Source: an uncultured Sphingobium sp.
GTDB taxonomy: Bacteria > Pseudomonadota > Alphaproteobacteria > Sphingomonadales > Sphingomonadaceae
Length of the DNA: 8,506 nucleotides
Direction of reading: 5' to 3'
Assembly: GCA_946479185.1 (NCBI GenBank)
Contig: CAMLFF010000127.1
Location: 1 to 8,506, forward strand
The notes under the pieces were generated by a model that was not told the DNA's origin, searched no databases, and was given only the letters and a program-made list of their open reading frames with translations. Positions 1 through 6,664 of the stretch are shown piece by piece. Positions within the stretch are counted from its first letter, which is position 1, and the number at the start of each line of letters is the position of its first letter. Both the position numbers and the translations under genes were made by a program.

Positions 1-63
1 GTCTACACAGCGTCCACGCTGCGTCCGCGCACCATTGGGCTGACAGCGGCCTATCACTACTGA
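1..63 (+). CDS. TonB-dependent receptor, C-terminal end only (partial)
   Basis: The first frame reads 20 codons to a TGA at 61-63 and ends in RPRTIGLTAAYHY. An R-x-x-G-L-x-x-x-Y-x-Y/F ending with a terminal aromatic residue is the usual last beta strand of outer-membrane TonB-dependent receptors, where 'PRTxGL..xYRF' endings are common. The rest of the gene lies left of the window, so the substrate cannot be told. A hairpin terminator follows ten bases after the stop, so this gene probably ends a transcript. The strand motif alone could also fit another outer-membrane beta-barrel protein. Confidence 0.7.
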   Translation, partial: VYTASTLRPRTIGLTAAYHY

Positions 64-72
64 TTTGAGTGA

Positions 73-107
73 GGGGCTGGTCGCGCATTGGTCAGCCCCC
101 GCCTTTT
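73..107 (+). terminator. Rho-independent terminator after the receptor
   Basis: A perfect 7-bp stem, GGGGCTG at 73-79 with CAGCCCC at 93-99, encloses a 13-base loop whose ends could add G-T pairs. It is followed by GCCTTTT. The T run is short, but the position just after the stop codon supports a terminator. The bases from here to 326 hold no recognisable gene or clear promoter. Confidence 0.6.
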
Positions 108-326
108 GCGGTTCCCGATGGATAGGATCTAGGCTCTGATGAACGCGAGCCATCCCGAAGGCACTCAATACCTGCCACCCTTCCAAAAACGCGGCTTTTT
201 CTGTTCAAAAGCAAACTTAACACCAGAAGGTGACACGAAGAAAAGGCTCAATCCAGCGATATAGCAAGAAGTTAAGCAACCAGTGCCGCACCGCTCTCGT
301 CAGCGGACTTCTTGCGAAAGACAAAT

Positions 327-491
327 ATGATGTCCAATCCAGATCTCATCGCGCGACGCCGAAACGCCGTTCCACGAGGTGTTGCTAGTGCCACCCCGGT
401 TTTTGCAGGCGACATAGCGGTTTTGACCGTCGGCCACCTTCATCCTGATATGCCGAGCTATACGATCCAACAAGCAAGAGGGACCCGTTGA
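327..491 (+). pseudogene. gabT: gabT-like aminotransferase remnant with internal deletion
   Basis: A 54-codon frame opens with two ATGs (327 and 330). Residues 3-27 read SNPDLIARRRNAVPRGVASA followed by TPVFA, matching the N-terminus of 4-aminobutyrate aminotransferases (E. coli GabT begins with a comparable SN..L..RR...IPRGV....PIFA). Residues 28-40 read GDIAVLTVGHLHP, which matches the later GabT segment GGIAVLNTGHLHP. The roughly 20 residues normally between them, including the AEN..xWDVEG stretch, are missing in frame; the join is near 402-410. After HP (446) the sequence no longer resembles the family and stops at TGA 489-491. The remaining ~370 residues, with the PLP lysine, are absent, so it cannot be an active transaminase. 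Its stop shares one base with the ATG of the aldehyde dehydrogenase, so if translated it would couple to that gene. Family matching is from memory. Confidence 0.7.
476..483 (+). promoter_or_regulatory. Ribosome binding site of the aldehyde dehydrogenase
   Basis: AAGAGGGA at 476-483 sits 7 bases before ATG 491. It decides the start in favour of ATG 491 over the TTG at 488, which is in frame one codon earlier. Confidence 0.6.
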
Positions 492-2002
492 TGGCAAACT
501 CCACAATTGTTCAATCGCCATCGATCGCCCTTCTGGGTGGCGCAGCACGGGCTTTTCTCGACAGGCCAAAACGGCTGTTCATCGACGGTCGCTGGGTAGA
601 AGCTGCTAGCGGCGCGACGTTGTCCGTGCTCGATCCGGCTTTCGGCGTCGAGGTCGCGCGGGTGCCTGCAGGCGATGCGGTTGATGTCGATGCTGCCGTG
701 CGCGCGGCGCGTCGCGCGTTTAATGGGGAGTGGAGCCGCTTCACGCCAGCGGATCGCGCCAAACTCGTTTGGCGGCTTGGCGATTTGGTGGAAGCAAATG
801 CAGACGAAATTGCGCAAATTGAGGCGCTCGACAACGGCAAGCCTGTAGGGGATGCGCGTTGGGGTGATGTCGCGAACGCCTATGATTTGCTGCGCTACAT
901 GGCGGGCTGGAGCACCAAGATTACTGGGCAAACGATCACCCTCTCCTCGCCCCAGCCTTTCCATGCCTATACGTTGCGAGAGCCGGTTGGCGTATGCGGT
1001 CAGATCGTGCCGTGGAATTTTTCGTTTATGATGGCGGTGTGGAAGCTCGCACCGGCGCTCGCCGCTGGTTGCACCGTCGTTCTGAAGCCCGCCGAGCAGA
1101 CGCCCCTGACGGCGCTTCGTCTTGCCGAGCTGGTCGAGGAGGCAGGCTTCCCTGCTGGCGCGGTCAATGTCGTGACGGGTTTCGGCGAAACGGCAGGCGC
1201 GGCCCTGGCTGCGCATCCAGATGTCGACAAGATCGCTTTTACGGGTTCAACCGAGGTCGGGCGAAAAATTCTCAACGCTGCCGGCGGCAATCTGAAAAAA
1301 GTCTCACTGGAACTGGGCGGCAAGTCGCCCATGATCGTGTTCGCCGACGCCGATATTGCGGCCGCAGCAGAGGCAGTCGCATCGGGAATATTCTATAATA
1401 TGGGCCAGACCTGCACGGCAGGCACCCGACTATATGTCGATCATCGCGTCGCCGATGAATTGTACGAAAGGCTAACTGTTCATGCACGCGGCCTGCGGAT
1501 CGGACCAGGGCTTGATCCCTCGTCGCAGATTGGACCGCTGGTCTCCTCCGAGCAGGTCAACAAGGTTCATGACTATGTCAAAGCAGGCTTGCGCGAGGGC
1601 GCGACGCTGCTCACCGGCGGGCACCGGGTGGGCGAGGCAGGCTATTTCATCGAGCCGACCATATTGACCGATACAACAGCGGCAATGTCCGTCGTGCGCG
1701 AGGAAATTTTCGGTCCCGTTTTGGCTGCGAGCCGGTTCGATGGTGATGACGTGGACGCCGTGCTCACAGAGGCAAACAATTCGATTTACGGACTCGCCGC
1801 CAGCCTATTCACGCGCGATATTTCGCGTGCTCATCATGCTGCCAAGCAATTGAAGGCTGGAACGATCGGCATCAATACGCACCATGTCGTTGACCCTGCG
1901 CTGCCTTTCGGTGGCTTCAAGCAATCAGGTTGGGGACGCGAGATGGGGTGGAGCGCAATAGAACTGTATACGGAAACAAAGTCGATTGGCGTGCGGCTCT
2001 GA
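491..2002 (+). CDS. NAD(P)-dependent aldehyde dehydrogenase
   Basis: This is a 503-residue soluble enzyme of the ALDH superfamily, oxidising an aldehyde to its carboxylic acid with NAD(P)+. All expected motifs are present: PWNF with the oxyanion-hole Asn at N176, the cofactor-binding VVLKPAEQTP with K199 and E202, FTGSTEVG (250-257), the general-base Glu in LELGGKSP (E274), the nucleophile in GQTCTAGTR (C308), EIFGP (405-409) and the C-terminal ALPFGGFKQSGWGRE (470-484). Length is normal for the family. The REPVGVCGQIVPWNF region and the C-terminus resemble phenylacetaldehyde, betaine-aldehyde and aminobutyraldehyde dehydrogenases; the true substrate cannot be read from the sequence. The gabT-like remnant just upstream hints at a former amine/aminoaldehyde pathway, but that is inference. 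The start is set by a good ribosome binding site. No convincing terminator follows. Confidence 0.93.
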   Translation: MANSTIVQSPSIALLGGAARAFLDRPKRLFIDGRWVEAASGATLSVLDPAFGVEVARVPAGDAVDVDAAVRAARRAFNGEWSRFTPADRAKLVWRLGDLVEANADEIAQIEALDNGKPVGDARWGDVANAYDLLRYMAGWSTKITGQTITLSSPQPFHAYTLREPVGVCGQIVPWNFSFMMAVWKLAPALAAGCTVVLKPAEQTPLTALRLAELVEEAGFPAGAVNVVTGFGETAGAALAAHPDVDKIAFTGSTEVGRKILNAAGGNLKKVSLELGGKSPMIVFADADIAAAAEAVASGIFYNMGQTCTAGTRLYVDHRVADELYERLTVHARGLRIGPGLDPSSQIGPLVSSEQVNKVHDYVKAGLREGATLLTGGHRVGEAGYFIEPTILTDTTAAMSVVREEIFGPVLAASRFDGDDVDAVLTEANNSIYGLAASLFTRDISRAHHAAKQLKAGTIGINTHHVVDPALPFGGFKQSGWGREMGWSAIELYTETKSIGVRL

Positions 2003-2374
2003 GTTGATGGGTTGCGACTGGGATACTTCAGTCGCTTTAGACTCCGCCGCTCTTTGTTGTTGCTTGCGTGGCGGGGCAGGCTCAACGCTGAGCTTCGCCT
2101 CCGGATAAGGGATGTTTGCAGTTTATCGGTGAGCTCGACAGAAGTTGTCAGCTGCAGCACCCGGGGTGTTGCCACAAGTCTCCAAGCGGCAAATTGTCAT
2201 AGATTAGTAATTTTGTGGATTGATTTATGGTCTCTTGCCGCCTGCTTCGGGCGTATTGAAGACTGTACAGTTACTTCTGGGTATCGAAGGTTTTCAGGCT
2301 GGAGGTTAAGCAGTCACAACCAGCCATTTTGAGCTGGCACAGACCTCTCAGCCCGTTACCTAACGAGCCAGATT
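2003..2374. other. Gene-free stretch between converging genes
   Basis: These 372 bases lie between the rightward aldehyde dehydrogenase and a leftward small gene. No frame here gives a protein I recognise, and the region is visibly less GC-rich than its neighbours. Short imperfect hairpins exist (AGGCTCA/TGAGCTT at 2078-2095; CCAGC/GCTGG at 2320-2337), but neither has a T run. It may be degenerate former coding sequence. Confidence 0.5.
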
Positions 2375-2746
2375 TCAATCGCAGGCGGAGTAATCACCCG
2401 CGCGGCATGCGGCTACGGCGCGGCGCCATGCATCCTTTTCTTGATCATACTCTGCTCGATTAGCGGCGTACTTGGCCATAGCGCTATCATAGTCTCGTAA
2501 GCGGGCGGAGTACTCTTCATCCGCCGCGTAGCTTCCGCTTGCACGCGCCGAGCGGGCGACTTTTGCCGACCGCGTGTCACGTTGACGGACCTTCCTGAGT
2601 TCCTCAAGGTTAAGCTGACGGGTCATCTCGCGGTCGCGTGCCAGAGCCTCGGCCCTCCGCATCGCCGGATCGTTAGGATCATCAGCCCAGGCCGCAGCGG
2701 GCATCGCGGCGACAAGGGCCGCACAGATAAAAGAATGAACCCTCAC
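2375..2746 (-). CDS. Small secreted hypothetical protein
   Basis: This 123-residue protein starts at GTG (2746-2744). A strong GGAGG (2756-2760 on the complement) lies 9 bases upstream. Residues 1-21 form a clear Sec signal peptide (MRVHSF, a hydrophobic core, then AWA before DD), so the mature protein should be periplasmic. The mature part is highly charged and probably helical (about 25-110), with repeated heptad-like YDSAMAKYAANRAEYDQEKD. It ends in WRRAVAACRAGDYSACD, whose two cysteines (114 and 122) could form a disulfide. I recall similar small secreted proteins with this Cys tail in sphingomonads, without a known function. It may be cotranslated with the doubtful upstream ORF, since the stop of that ORF overlaps its start. 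Confidence 0.75.
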   Translation of the reverse strand: MRVHSFICAALVAAMPAAAWADDPNDPAMRRAEALARDREMTRQLNLEELRKVRQRDTRSAKVARSARASGSYAADEEYSARLRDYDSAMAKYAANRAEYDQEKDAWRRAVAACRAGDYSACD

Positions 2747-2964
2747 CTTTTTGTTCCTCCCAATGCCGCAATCCCAGATATCAACATAGTGCCAACCCGC
2801 AAATCGAAGCGCCCCATCTCGCCTGGTCGCAACATCACCGGCTGCCCAGTTTTCTTTGCGCCCCTTCGTGCGCCATCTTCCCTGATCACGGCATGAACGA
2901 CCGACCGCTTCTGGAATGCGCCAAAGGGCACTTCAGCGCGCGCTTCGTTTACGTCATCATTCAA
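2743..2964 (-). CDS. Doubtful small ORF coupled to the secreted protein
   Basis: A 73-codon frame begins at TTG 2964-2962, and its stop (2745-2743) overlaps the GTG of the secreted protein by four bases (GTGA). An overlap of this kind is typical of translational coupling. However, there is no ribosome binding site at the TTG, no recognised domain, and the sequence is basic and low-complexity with a weakly hydrophobic end (VGTMLISGIAAL). An internal ATG start is possible. It may be a chance frame or the remains of a gene. Confidence 0.25.
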   Translation of the reverse strand: MNDDVNEARAEVPFGAFQKRSVVHAVIREDGARRGAKKTGQPVMLRPGEMGRFDLRVGTMLISGIAALGGTKR

Positions 2965-2975
2965 CGATGCAGAAA

Positions 2976-3045
2976 CAATTTTTATATTTATTTTGGATTG
3001 TATTTAGATTTCATTAAGGAATAAATTTCCTACAACAGCGTTAAT
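2976..3045. promoter_or_regulatory. AT-rich patch, possible leftward promoter region
   Basis: About 70 bases of strongly AT-rich DNA stand out from the GC-rich surroundings and lie just upstream of the leftward pair at 2375-2964. The patch contains TATAAAAATTG on the complement and a small imperfect palindrome, GGAATAAATTTCC (3018-3030). I cannot assign -35 and -10 boxes with confidence. Confidence 0.3.
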
Positions 3046-3165
3046 TCACAGCAATATCTCGGAGCAACTCTGCGGCCGCAGCTCATCGGGCAGCGCCTGC
3101 AGCATCACATTGCGTCGCGCGCACGCCGCTCCAAGCCCCGGCAACAGGCGTGCCAGAGTCGAATT
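3046..3165 (-). pseudogene. Possible C-terminal fragment of an unknown gene
   Basis: On the complement a 39-codon open stretch begins after an in-frame TGA (3168-3166) and ends at TGA 3048-3046. It reads with protein-like composition: LARLLPGLGAACARRN, then VMLQALPDELRPQ. It has no start codon with a ribosome binding site, and I do not recognise the family. It lies in the same orientation as the TPR genes and could be the tail of a third gene lost by deletion. A chance open frame in GC-rich DNA is equally possible. Confidence 0.22.
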
Positions 3166-3189
3166 TCATCAATGATTGGCAGCGTTGCG

Positions 3190-3203
3190 CCTCTTGCGAG
3201 AGG
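3190..3203 (-). terminator. Weak hairpin downstream of the TPR pair
   Basis: CCTCT (3190-3194) and AGAGG (3199-3203) form a perfect 5-bp stem with a TGCG loop, 42 bases beyond the stop of the leftward TPR/GT9 gene. On the complement no T run follows, so termination here is only a possibility. Confidence 0.25.
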
Positions 3204-3244
3204 TTTGCCTACTATGTTTTCACGCGCGGCTCAGCCGTCCCGTG

Positions 3245-4411
3245 TCAAGGGAGCTTTTGCTTTGCCAATGCTTCGGCAACGCGCGCGACAACTTGGTCCC
3301 ACCGCCCCCATTCCGTCTGGCGGAACAGCCGGACCGAGGGATACCAGGGCGTGTCATCACGGCCCAGCATCCAGCGCCAGTCCGGCAGCAGCGGCAGCAT
3401 CACCCATGCCGGGCAGCCGAGCGCACCCGCCAGATGCACCGGCGAACTGTCGATTGAAATCAACAGATCGACTTCCGACAGGATTGCAGCCGTATCTTCG
3501 AAGTCGCTGATCTCCGGACTCAGATTGACGAGGTACATGCCCAGCGGTGGCGTCGCGGCGGCGCCTTCGGTCGGCCCCTTCTGGATCGAGAAGAAGGTCA
3601 CGCCCTCTTGCCCCAGCGGCGCCAGCGTCGCCAGCGAGATCGATCGGTTGGCGTCGTTCATATGCGTTGGCCGCCCCGCCCACAGGCAGGCGACCTTCAG
3701 GCCCTTATGGGGCGCCAGCCGCTCGCGCCAAGTCGCACGCCGATCGGGTAATGCGGAGAGATAGGGCATGGGGTCGCCGGGCAGATCGCTCAGCTTCAGG
3801 CCCATCGCCATCGGCAGGCTCATCATCTCGCAATGTACGTCGAACGGCGGCGGCAGTTCGCCGCGCAGGGTGATTGCGTCGATCCCCGGCATCCGGCGGG
3901 CCATGCTTGCCATCTCGTGGTTGATTTCCAGCACGACCTTGGCCTGGCTGCGCTGCTTGGCCCAGGCGACCATGCGCAGGAACTGGAACGTGTCGCCGTA
4001 ACCCTGTTCGTCATGGATCAGCAGCGTTTGGCCAGGGATTGGTCGCCCGTCCCAGCGCGGCCGCTGCACCTTGCGTTCGATGCGCGTGGTGTGGGCCAGG
4101 CTGTAGCGATAGCCATATTCGCGCCAGCCCCGCTCGAACTCGCCGAGCAGCAGCAGCGTTTCCGACAGGTCGAACCGGGTCGGCAAATGGCCGGGCAGCG
4201 ATTCGACCAGCATTTCCTGGATCGGCCGCGCCTCCGCCACGCGCCCCTGCACGCGATAAGCCTGTGCGAGCAGCGCCCAGAACCCCACCGGACCGCTGCC
4301 GCTCGCCAGCAGGGGGCGCAGCATCGCTTCCACTTCCGCCCCGCGCCCGGCCGCCAGCATCGCCTGCGCGGTGGTTTCGAGTTCCTTCTGGTTCATGGGC
4401 GCGGTGCTCAA
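3245..4411 (-). CDS. TPR / glycosyltransferase-9-like protein
   Basis: This 388-residue protein has TPR-type helices in about residues 8-105 (a consensus-like segment at 42-75 and FDLSETLLLLGEFERGWREY at 80-99). They are followed by a GT-B fold domain related to glycosyltransferase family 9 heptosyltransferases. Family marks are PRWDGRPIPGQTLLIHDEQG (118-137), GYGDTFQFLR (137-146), KVACLWAGRPTHMNDANRSI (239-258), and SEVDLLISIDSSPVHLAGAL (312-331), then DWRWMLGRDDTPWYP (344-358). No signal peptide is present, so it is cytoplasmic. The acceptor and sugar donor are unknown; related proteins are often annotated only as TPR proteins. The first codon used here is TTG 4411-4409, overlapping the stop of the sulfotransferase gene (TTGA). 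An ATG six codons in (4396-4394) is a good alternative, because neither has a clear ribosome binding site. The protein appears complete. Confidence 0.82.
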   Translation of the reverse strand: MSTAPMNQKELETTAQAMLAAGRGAEVEAMLRPLLASGSGPVGFWALLAQAYRVQGRVAEARPIQEMLVESLPGHLPTRFDLSETLLLLGEFERGWREYGYRYSLAHTTRIERKVQRPRWDGRPIPGQTLLIHDEQGYGDTFQFLRMVAWAKQRSQAKVVLEINHEMASMARRMPGIDAITLRGELPPPFDVHCEMMSLPMAMGLKLSDLPGDPMPYLSALPDRRATWRERLAPHKGLKVACLWAGRPTHMNDANRSISLATLAPLGQEGVTFFSIQKGPTEGAAATPPLGMYLVNLSPEISDFEDTAAILSEVDLLISIDSSPVHLAGALGCPAWVMLPLLPDWRWMLGRDDTPWYPSVRLFRQTEWGRWDQVVARVAEALAKQKLP

Positions 4412-5892
4412 GGGGCGACTGCCAGCTTCTTGCTGCGCTTGGCTGGCGCCTTGGCCACGGGTGCGTCGGCCACGGGTGCGTCGGGATCGATCCCCAGCCC
4501 CTGCAGTAACGGGCCGAGATACGGCGCATAGGCCCGCCAGCGGCCGATGCTGCTGCTGTAAAGCGGGCGACGGACCTGGTTCACGCTGGCGGTGCGGATC
4601 GTGCGCGCCGTCTGGTGGAAGTCGAGGCAGGCAGGATTCCAGTCGAGCCCGGCAAAGTCGACCAGCCGCCGCGCCTGCGGCTCCAGATCGGCGATCACAT
4701 CCTCATAGGCCACTTCCAGGAAACGATCCGCCGGCAACACCGCGCGCCAATGGTCCATCAGCCGGGCATAATTGTTGTAGAAGCCGGCCAGTTCGGCCTG
4801 ATCATAGCTGAACAGCTGCTCGCGGGTGAACAGCTTGGTGTAACAGGACAGACAGGTATCTGCGGCGTCGCGGCGGACATGGATGATCCGCGCATCGGGC
4901 AGGATGCGGTGCAGCAACCCGGCGAACAGGAAGTTCGACGGCATCTTGTCCACCAGCCGGCGGTGCGTGCCGGCCAGCGGGCGCACCGCGTCCAGATAAT
5001 GCTGGCCGAGCTTGACCTCGTTCTCCGCCGTCAAATGCCCGGCAATGGCGGGATAGCCACCGGCCTGGTTGACCATCGTCTGCACCATCGGCAGCTCGCC
5101 CGCGCCGAACACCGCCGGATGCGATGCCAATATCTGTTCGATCAGCGTGGTGCCCGATCGCGGCATGCCGACGATGAACGTCGCCAGCTCGCTGCCCTCG
5201 GTTGCGGCCCGGGGCCGCTGGAACATCTCCGCCGGGAAGGCGGCGATGATGTTGGAGAACCAGGCATCGATGGCCGCGGCGTCATAGGCGAAGGTGGCGC
5301 GCTTCTGCCGGTTGCCCGCCTCCAGATGGGTGAAGCCGCGTTCGGCGTCGCCTGCGTCCATCCAGGCCTTGCCGATCGCGAAGTGCAGCGCGGTGCGGTC
5401 GCTGCTGGTTTGCACGCCGCCGGGGCCGACCAGTGCCTCCATCGCGGCGATGGCGGGCTCGCCAGGCGTGAAGCGGTGGATGTCGGCCAGGTTGAACCAC
5501 GCCGATGCCGAACGCGGGTAGCGCGCCAGCACGTCGTTGAACGCGGCCTCGGCCCCCGCCTCGTCGCCCTGCTCCATCAGCAGCACGCCGCGGTTGATCA
5601 GCGCCTTTTCCTGCGCGAAGCCAATGGACTGGGCGGCGCGATCGAACGCGACCAGCGCCTCGTCTGTCTTGTCCTGCGCCTGCAGCACTTCGCCGAGGAT
5701 GTTCTGCGCCTCGCCATTGTCAGGCGCGGTCGCCACGGCGCGGCGGGCATCGGCCAGCGCCTCGTCCAGCCGACCGACACGGCGCAGGATCGTTGCCCGC
5801 ACGCCCAGCGCACCAACGTGCAGCGGCGCGTAGATCAGCAGCGAATCCACCCAGCGCAGCGCGTCGTCATAGCGGTCGCGCGCCACTTCCAC
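4408..5892 (-). CDS. TPR-sulfotransferase, probably 5'-truncated
   Basis: TPR units occupy about residues 1-140 (26-59, 60-93 and 95-128 are clear). They are followed by a PAPS-dependent sulfotransferase domain: the 5'-phosphosulfate loop GMPRSGTTLIEQIL (242-255), VDKMPSNF (314-321), the 3'-phosphate-binding stretch IIHVRRDAADTCLSCY (336-351, R340/R341 and S349) and the family C-terminus RTASVNQVRRPLYSSSIGRW (433-452). It would transfer sulfate from PAPS to an unknown protein or glycan acceptor in the cytoplasm. The listed start is GTG 5892-5890, the only usable one. Yet the frame stays open for 21 more codons upstream (to 5955) and reads VAIDANPRLSDAYINAAAVE, plainly another TPR helix pair, before a TAG at 5958-5956. 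This implies loss of the true N-terminus. The stop overlaps the start of the GT9-like gene, so the two form one operon. Catalytic residues are intact, so a shorter protein might still work. Confidence 0.8.
   Translation of the reverse strand: MEVARDRYDDALRWVDSLLIYAPLHVGALGVRATILRRVGRLDEALADARRAVATAPDNGEAQNILGEVLQAQDKTDEALVAFDRAAQSIGFAQEKALINRGVLLMEQGDEAGAEAAFNDVLARYPRSASAWFNLADIHRFTPGEPAIAAMEALVGPGGVQTSSDRTALHFAIGKAWMDAGDAERGFTHLEAGNRQKRATFAYDAAAIDAWFSNIIAAFPAEMFQRPRAATEGSELATFIVGMPRSGTTLIEQILASHPAVFGAGELPMVQTMVNQAGGYPAIAGHLTAENEVKLGQHYLDAVRPLAGTHRRLVDKMPSNFLFAGLLHRILPDARIIHVRRDAADTCLSCYTKLFTREQLFSYDQAELAGFYNNYARLMDHWRAVLPADRFLEVAYEDVIADLEPQARRLVDFAGLDWNPACLDFHQTARTIRTASVNQVRRPLYSSSIGRWRAYAPYLGPLLQGLGIDPDAPVADAPVAKAPAKRSKKLAVAP
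4453..4482 (-). repeat. Perfect 2 x 15-bp tandem repeat in the sulfotransferase tail
   Basis: GGCCACGGGTGCGTC occurs at 4453-4467 and again at 4468-4482. It encodes DAPVA twice in the C-terminal tail (residues 471-480), outside the catalytic domain and before a Lys/Ala-rich end. The repeat is in frame, so copy-number change would only lengthen or shorten the linker-like tail. Confidence 0.85.
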
Positions 5893-5944
5893 CGCGGCGG
5901 CGTTGATATAGGCATCAGACAGCCGCGGATTGGCGTCGATCGCG

Positions 5945-5960
5945 ACACCGGTTACCTAGG
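5945..5960. other. Likely rearrangement junction, left side of the uronate module
   Basis: TPR-coding sequence on the complement fades out here (last TPR-like residues are encoded around 5945), and a stop follows at 5956-5958. The upstream region of the rightward isomerase gene begins to the right. The palindromes ACCGGT (5947-5952) and CCTAGG (5955-5960) lie at the join. The exact breakpoint cannot be placed without a homologue alignment. Confidence 0.45.
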
Positions 5961-6003
5961 GCGTCATCTTTCAGACTGTAGCCCACCGGCCAAAAACGCC
6001 GGA

Positions 6004-6013
6004 GCGAGAGGAT
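6004..6013 (+). promoter_or_regulatory. Ribosome binding site of the isomerase gene
   Basis: GCGAGAGGAT at 6004-6013, six bases before ATG 6020, is identical to the block in front of kduD (6703-6712). A small GC hairpin precedes it (CCGGC 5986-5990 with GCCGG 5998-6002). No clear promoter is visible in the ~60 bases between the presumed junction and this site. Confidence 0.6.
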
Positions 6014-6019
6014 ATCCCC

Positions 6020-6658
6020 ATGAAAATCGCCCTGATCATCGAGAACAGCCAAGCAGCCAAGGCCAGCATCGTCCACGAATCGCTGACCGCAGTGGCTGTT
6101 CCGCTTGGCCATGAAGTGCATCACTACGGCATGTACGCACCCGAGGATAAAGCCTCGCTGACATATGTGATGAACGGGCTGCTGACCGGCATCCTGCTCA
6201 ATTCAGGCGCGGCCGACTTTGTGGTGACGGGCTGTGGCACCGGCATGGGTTCGATGCTGGCGGCCAACGCCATGCCCGGCGTGTTCTGCGGGCTGGTCAT
6301 CGATCCGACCGACGCTTTTCTGTTTGCGCAGATCAACGACGGAAATGCGATTGCGATGCCCTATGCCAAGGGCTTCGGTTGGGCAGCCGAACTGAATCTG
6401 CAGGACGTTTACGCCAAGCTGTTCGATGGCGAACGCGGCCTTGGCTACCCGAAGGAGCGCGCAGCGTTCATGAAGGCCAATCGCGGCATTCTGAAAGACC
6501 TCAAGGAGGCCTCGTGTCGCGACATGCTCACTGTGCTCAAGACGGTGGATCAGGAGTTGCTCAAGGCGGCAGTGGCTGGCGAGAAGTTCGCCGAACTGTT
6601 TTACGCGAACTGCAAGGATCAAGCGATTGCCGACTATCTGCGTGGCCTGACTGCCTGA
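6020..6658 (+). CDS. dhuI: RpiB/LacAB-family isomerase, DhuI-type
   Basis: This complete 212-residue protein belongs to the RpiB/LacA/LacB sugar isomerases: N-terminal MKIALIIENS, the anion-hole loop VVTGCGTGMGSM (68-79, with C72 at the catalytic-Cys position of RpiB), then NDGNAIAMPYAKGFGWAAEL (106-125). A helical C-terminal extension (about 145-212) makes it longer than ribose-5-phosphate isomerase B (about 150). Streptococcal DhuI, which isomerises 4-deoxy-L-threo-5-hexosulose uronate to 3-deoxy-D-glycero-2,5-hexodiulosonate and replaces KduI, is an RpiB-family enzyme of similar size. The next gene here encodes the enzyme for the following step, so I infer the same reaction. It is the first gene of a rightward operon with kduD and kdgK. 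A pentose-phosphate isomerase role is the alternative; the gene context argues against it. Confidence 0.8.
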   Translation: MKIALIIENSQAAKASIVHESLTAVAVPLGHEVHHYGMYAPEDKASLTYVMNGLLTGILLNSGAADFVVTGCGTGMGSMLAANAMPGVFCGLVIDPTDAFLFAQINDGNAIAMPYAKGFGWAAELNLQDVYAKLFDGERGLGYPKERAAFMKANRGILKDLKEASCRDMLTVLKTVDQELLKAAVAGEKFAELFYANCKDQAIADYLRGLTA

Positions 6659-6664
6659 CGGATT

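Noticed and set aside
139..264. Rightward 41-codon ORF upstream of the gabT remnant
   Set aside because: It has no ribosome binding site and no recognisable sequence; the length is expected by chance.
265..315. Inverted 8-mers GCAAGAAG and CTTCTTGC before the gabT remnant as possible mobile-element ends
   Set aside because: They are short, 35 bases apart, with no transposase and no target duplication; chance is the simpler explanation.
458..1216. Leftward 252-codon ORF opposite the aldehyde dehydrogenase
   Set aside because: It is a shadow of the complete dehydrogenase and has no recognisable motif.
2078..2095. Hairpin AGGCTCA/TGAGCTT as a terminator for the aldehyde dehydrogenase
   Set aside because: The stem is short with a G-T pair, and no T run follows.
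1834..2175. Leftward 113-codon ORF reaching into the dehydrogenase 3' end
   Set aside because: Most of it is antisense of real coding sequence or low-complexity basic residues, with no family resemblance.
2012..2332. Rightward 106-codon ORF after the dehydrogenase
   Set aside because: It has a TTG start without a ribosome binding site, unusual composition and no family resemblance; I treat the stretch as gene-free.
5947..5960. AgeI and AvrII recognition sequences at the left junction as a sign of cloning
   Set aside because: Two six-base palindromes are weak evidence, and no vector-like sequence is nearby; I keep only the breakpoint call.
4615..6114. Long rightward ORF of 499 codons opposite the TPR-sulfotransferase
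   Set aside because: It is the antisense of a convincing sulfotransferase with all PAPS-binding motifs. Its translation is rich in Arg, His and Gln and has no domain, as expected for antisense frames in GC-rich genes.
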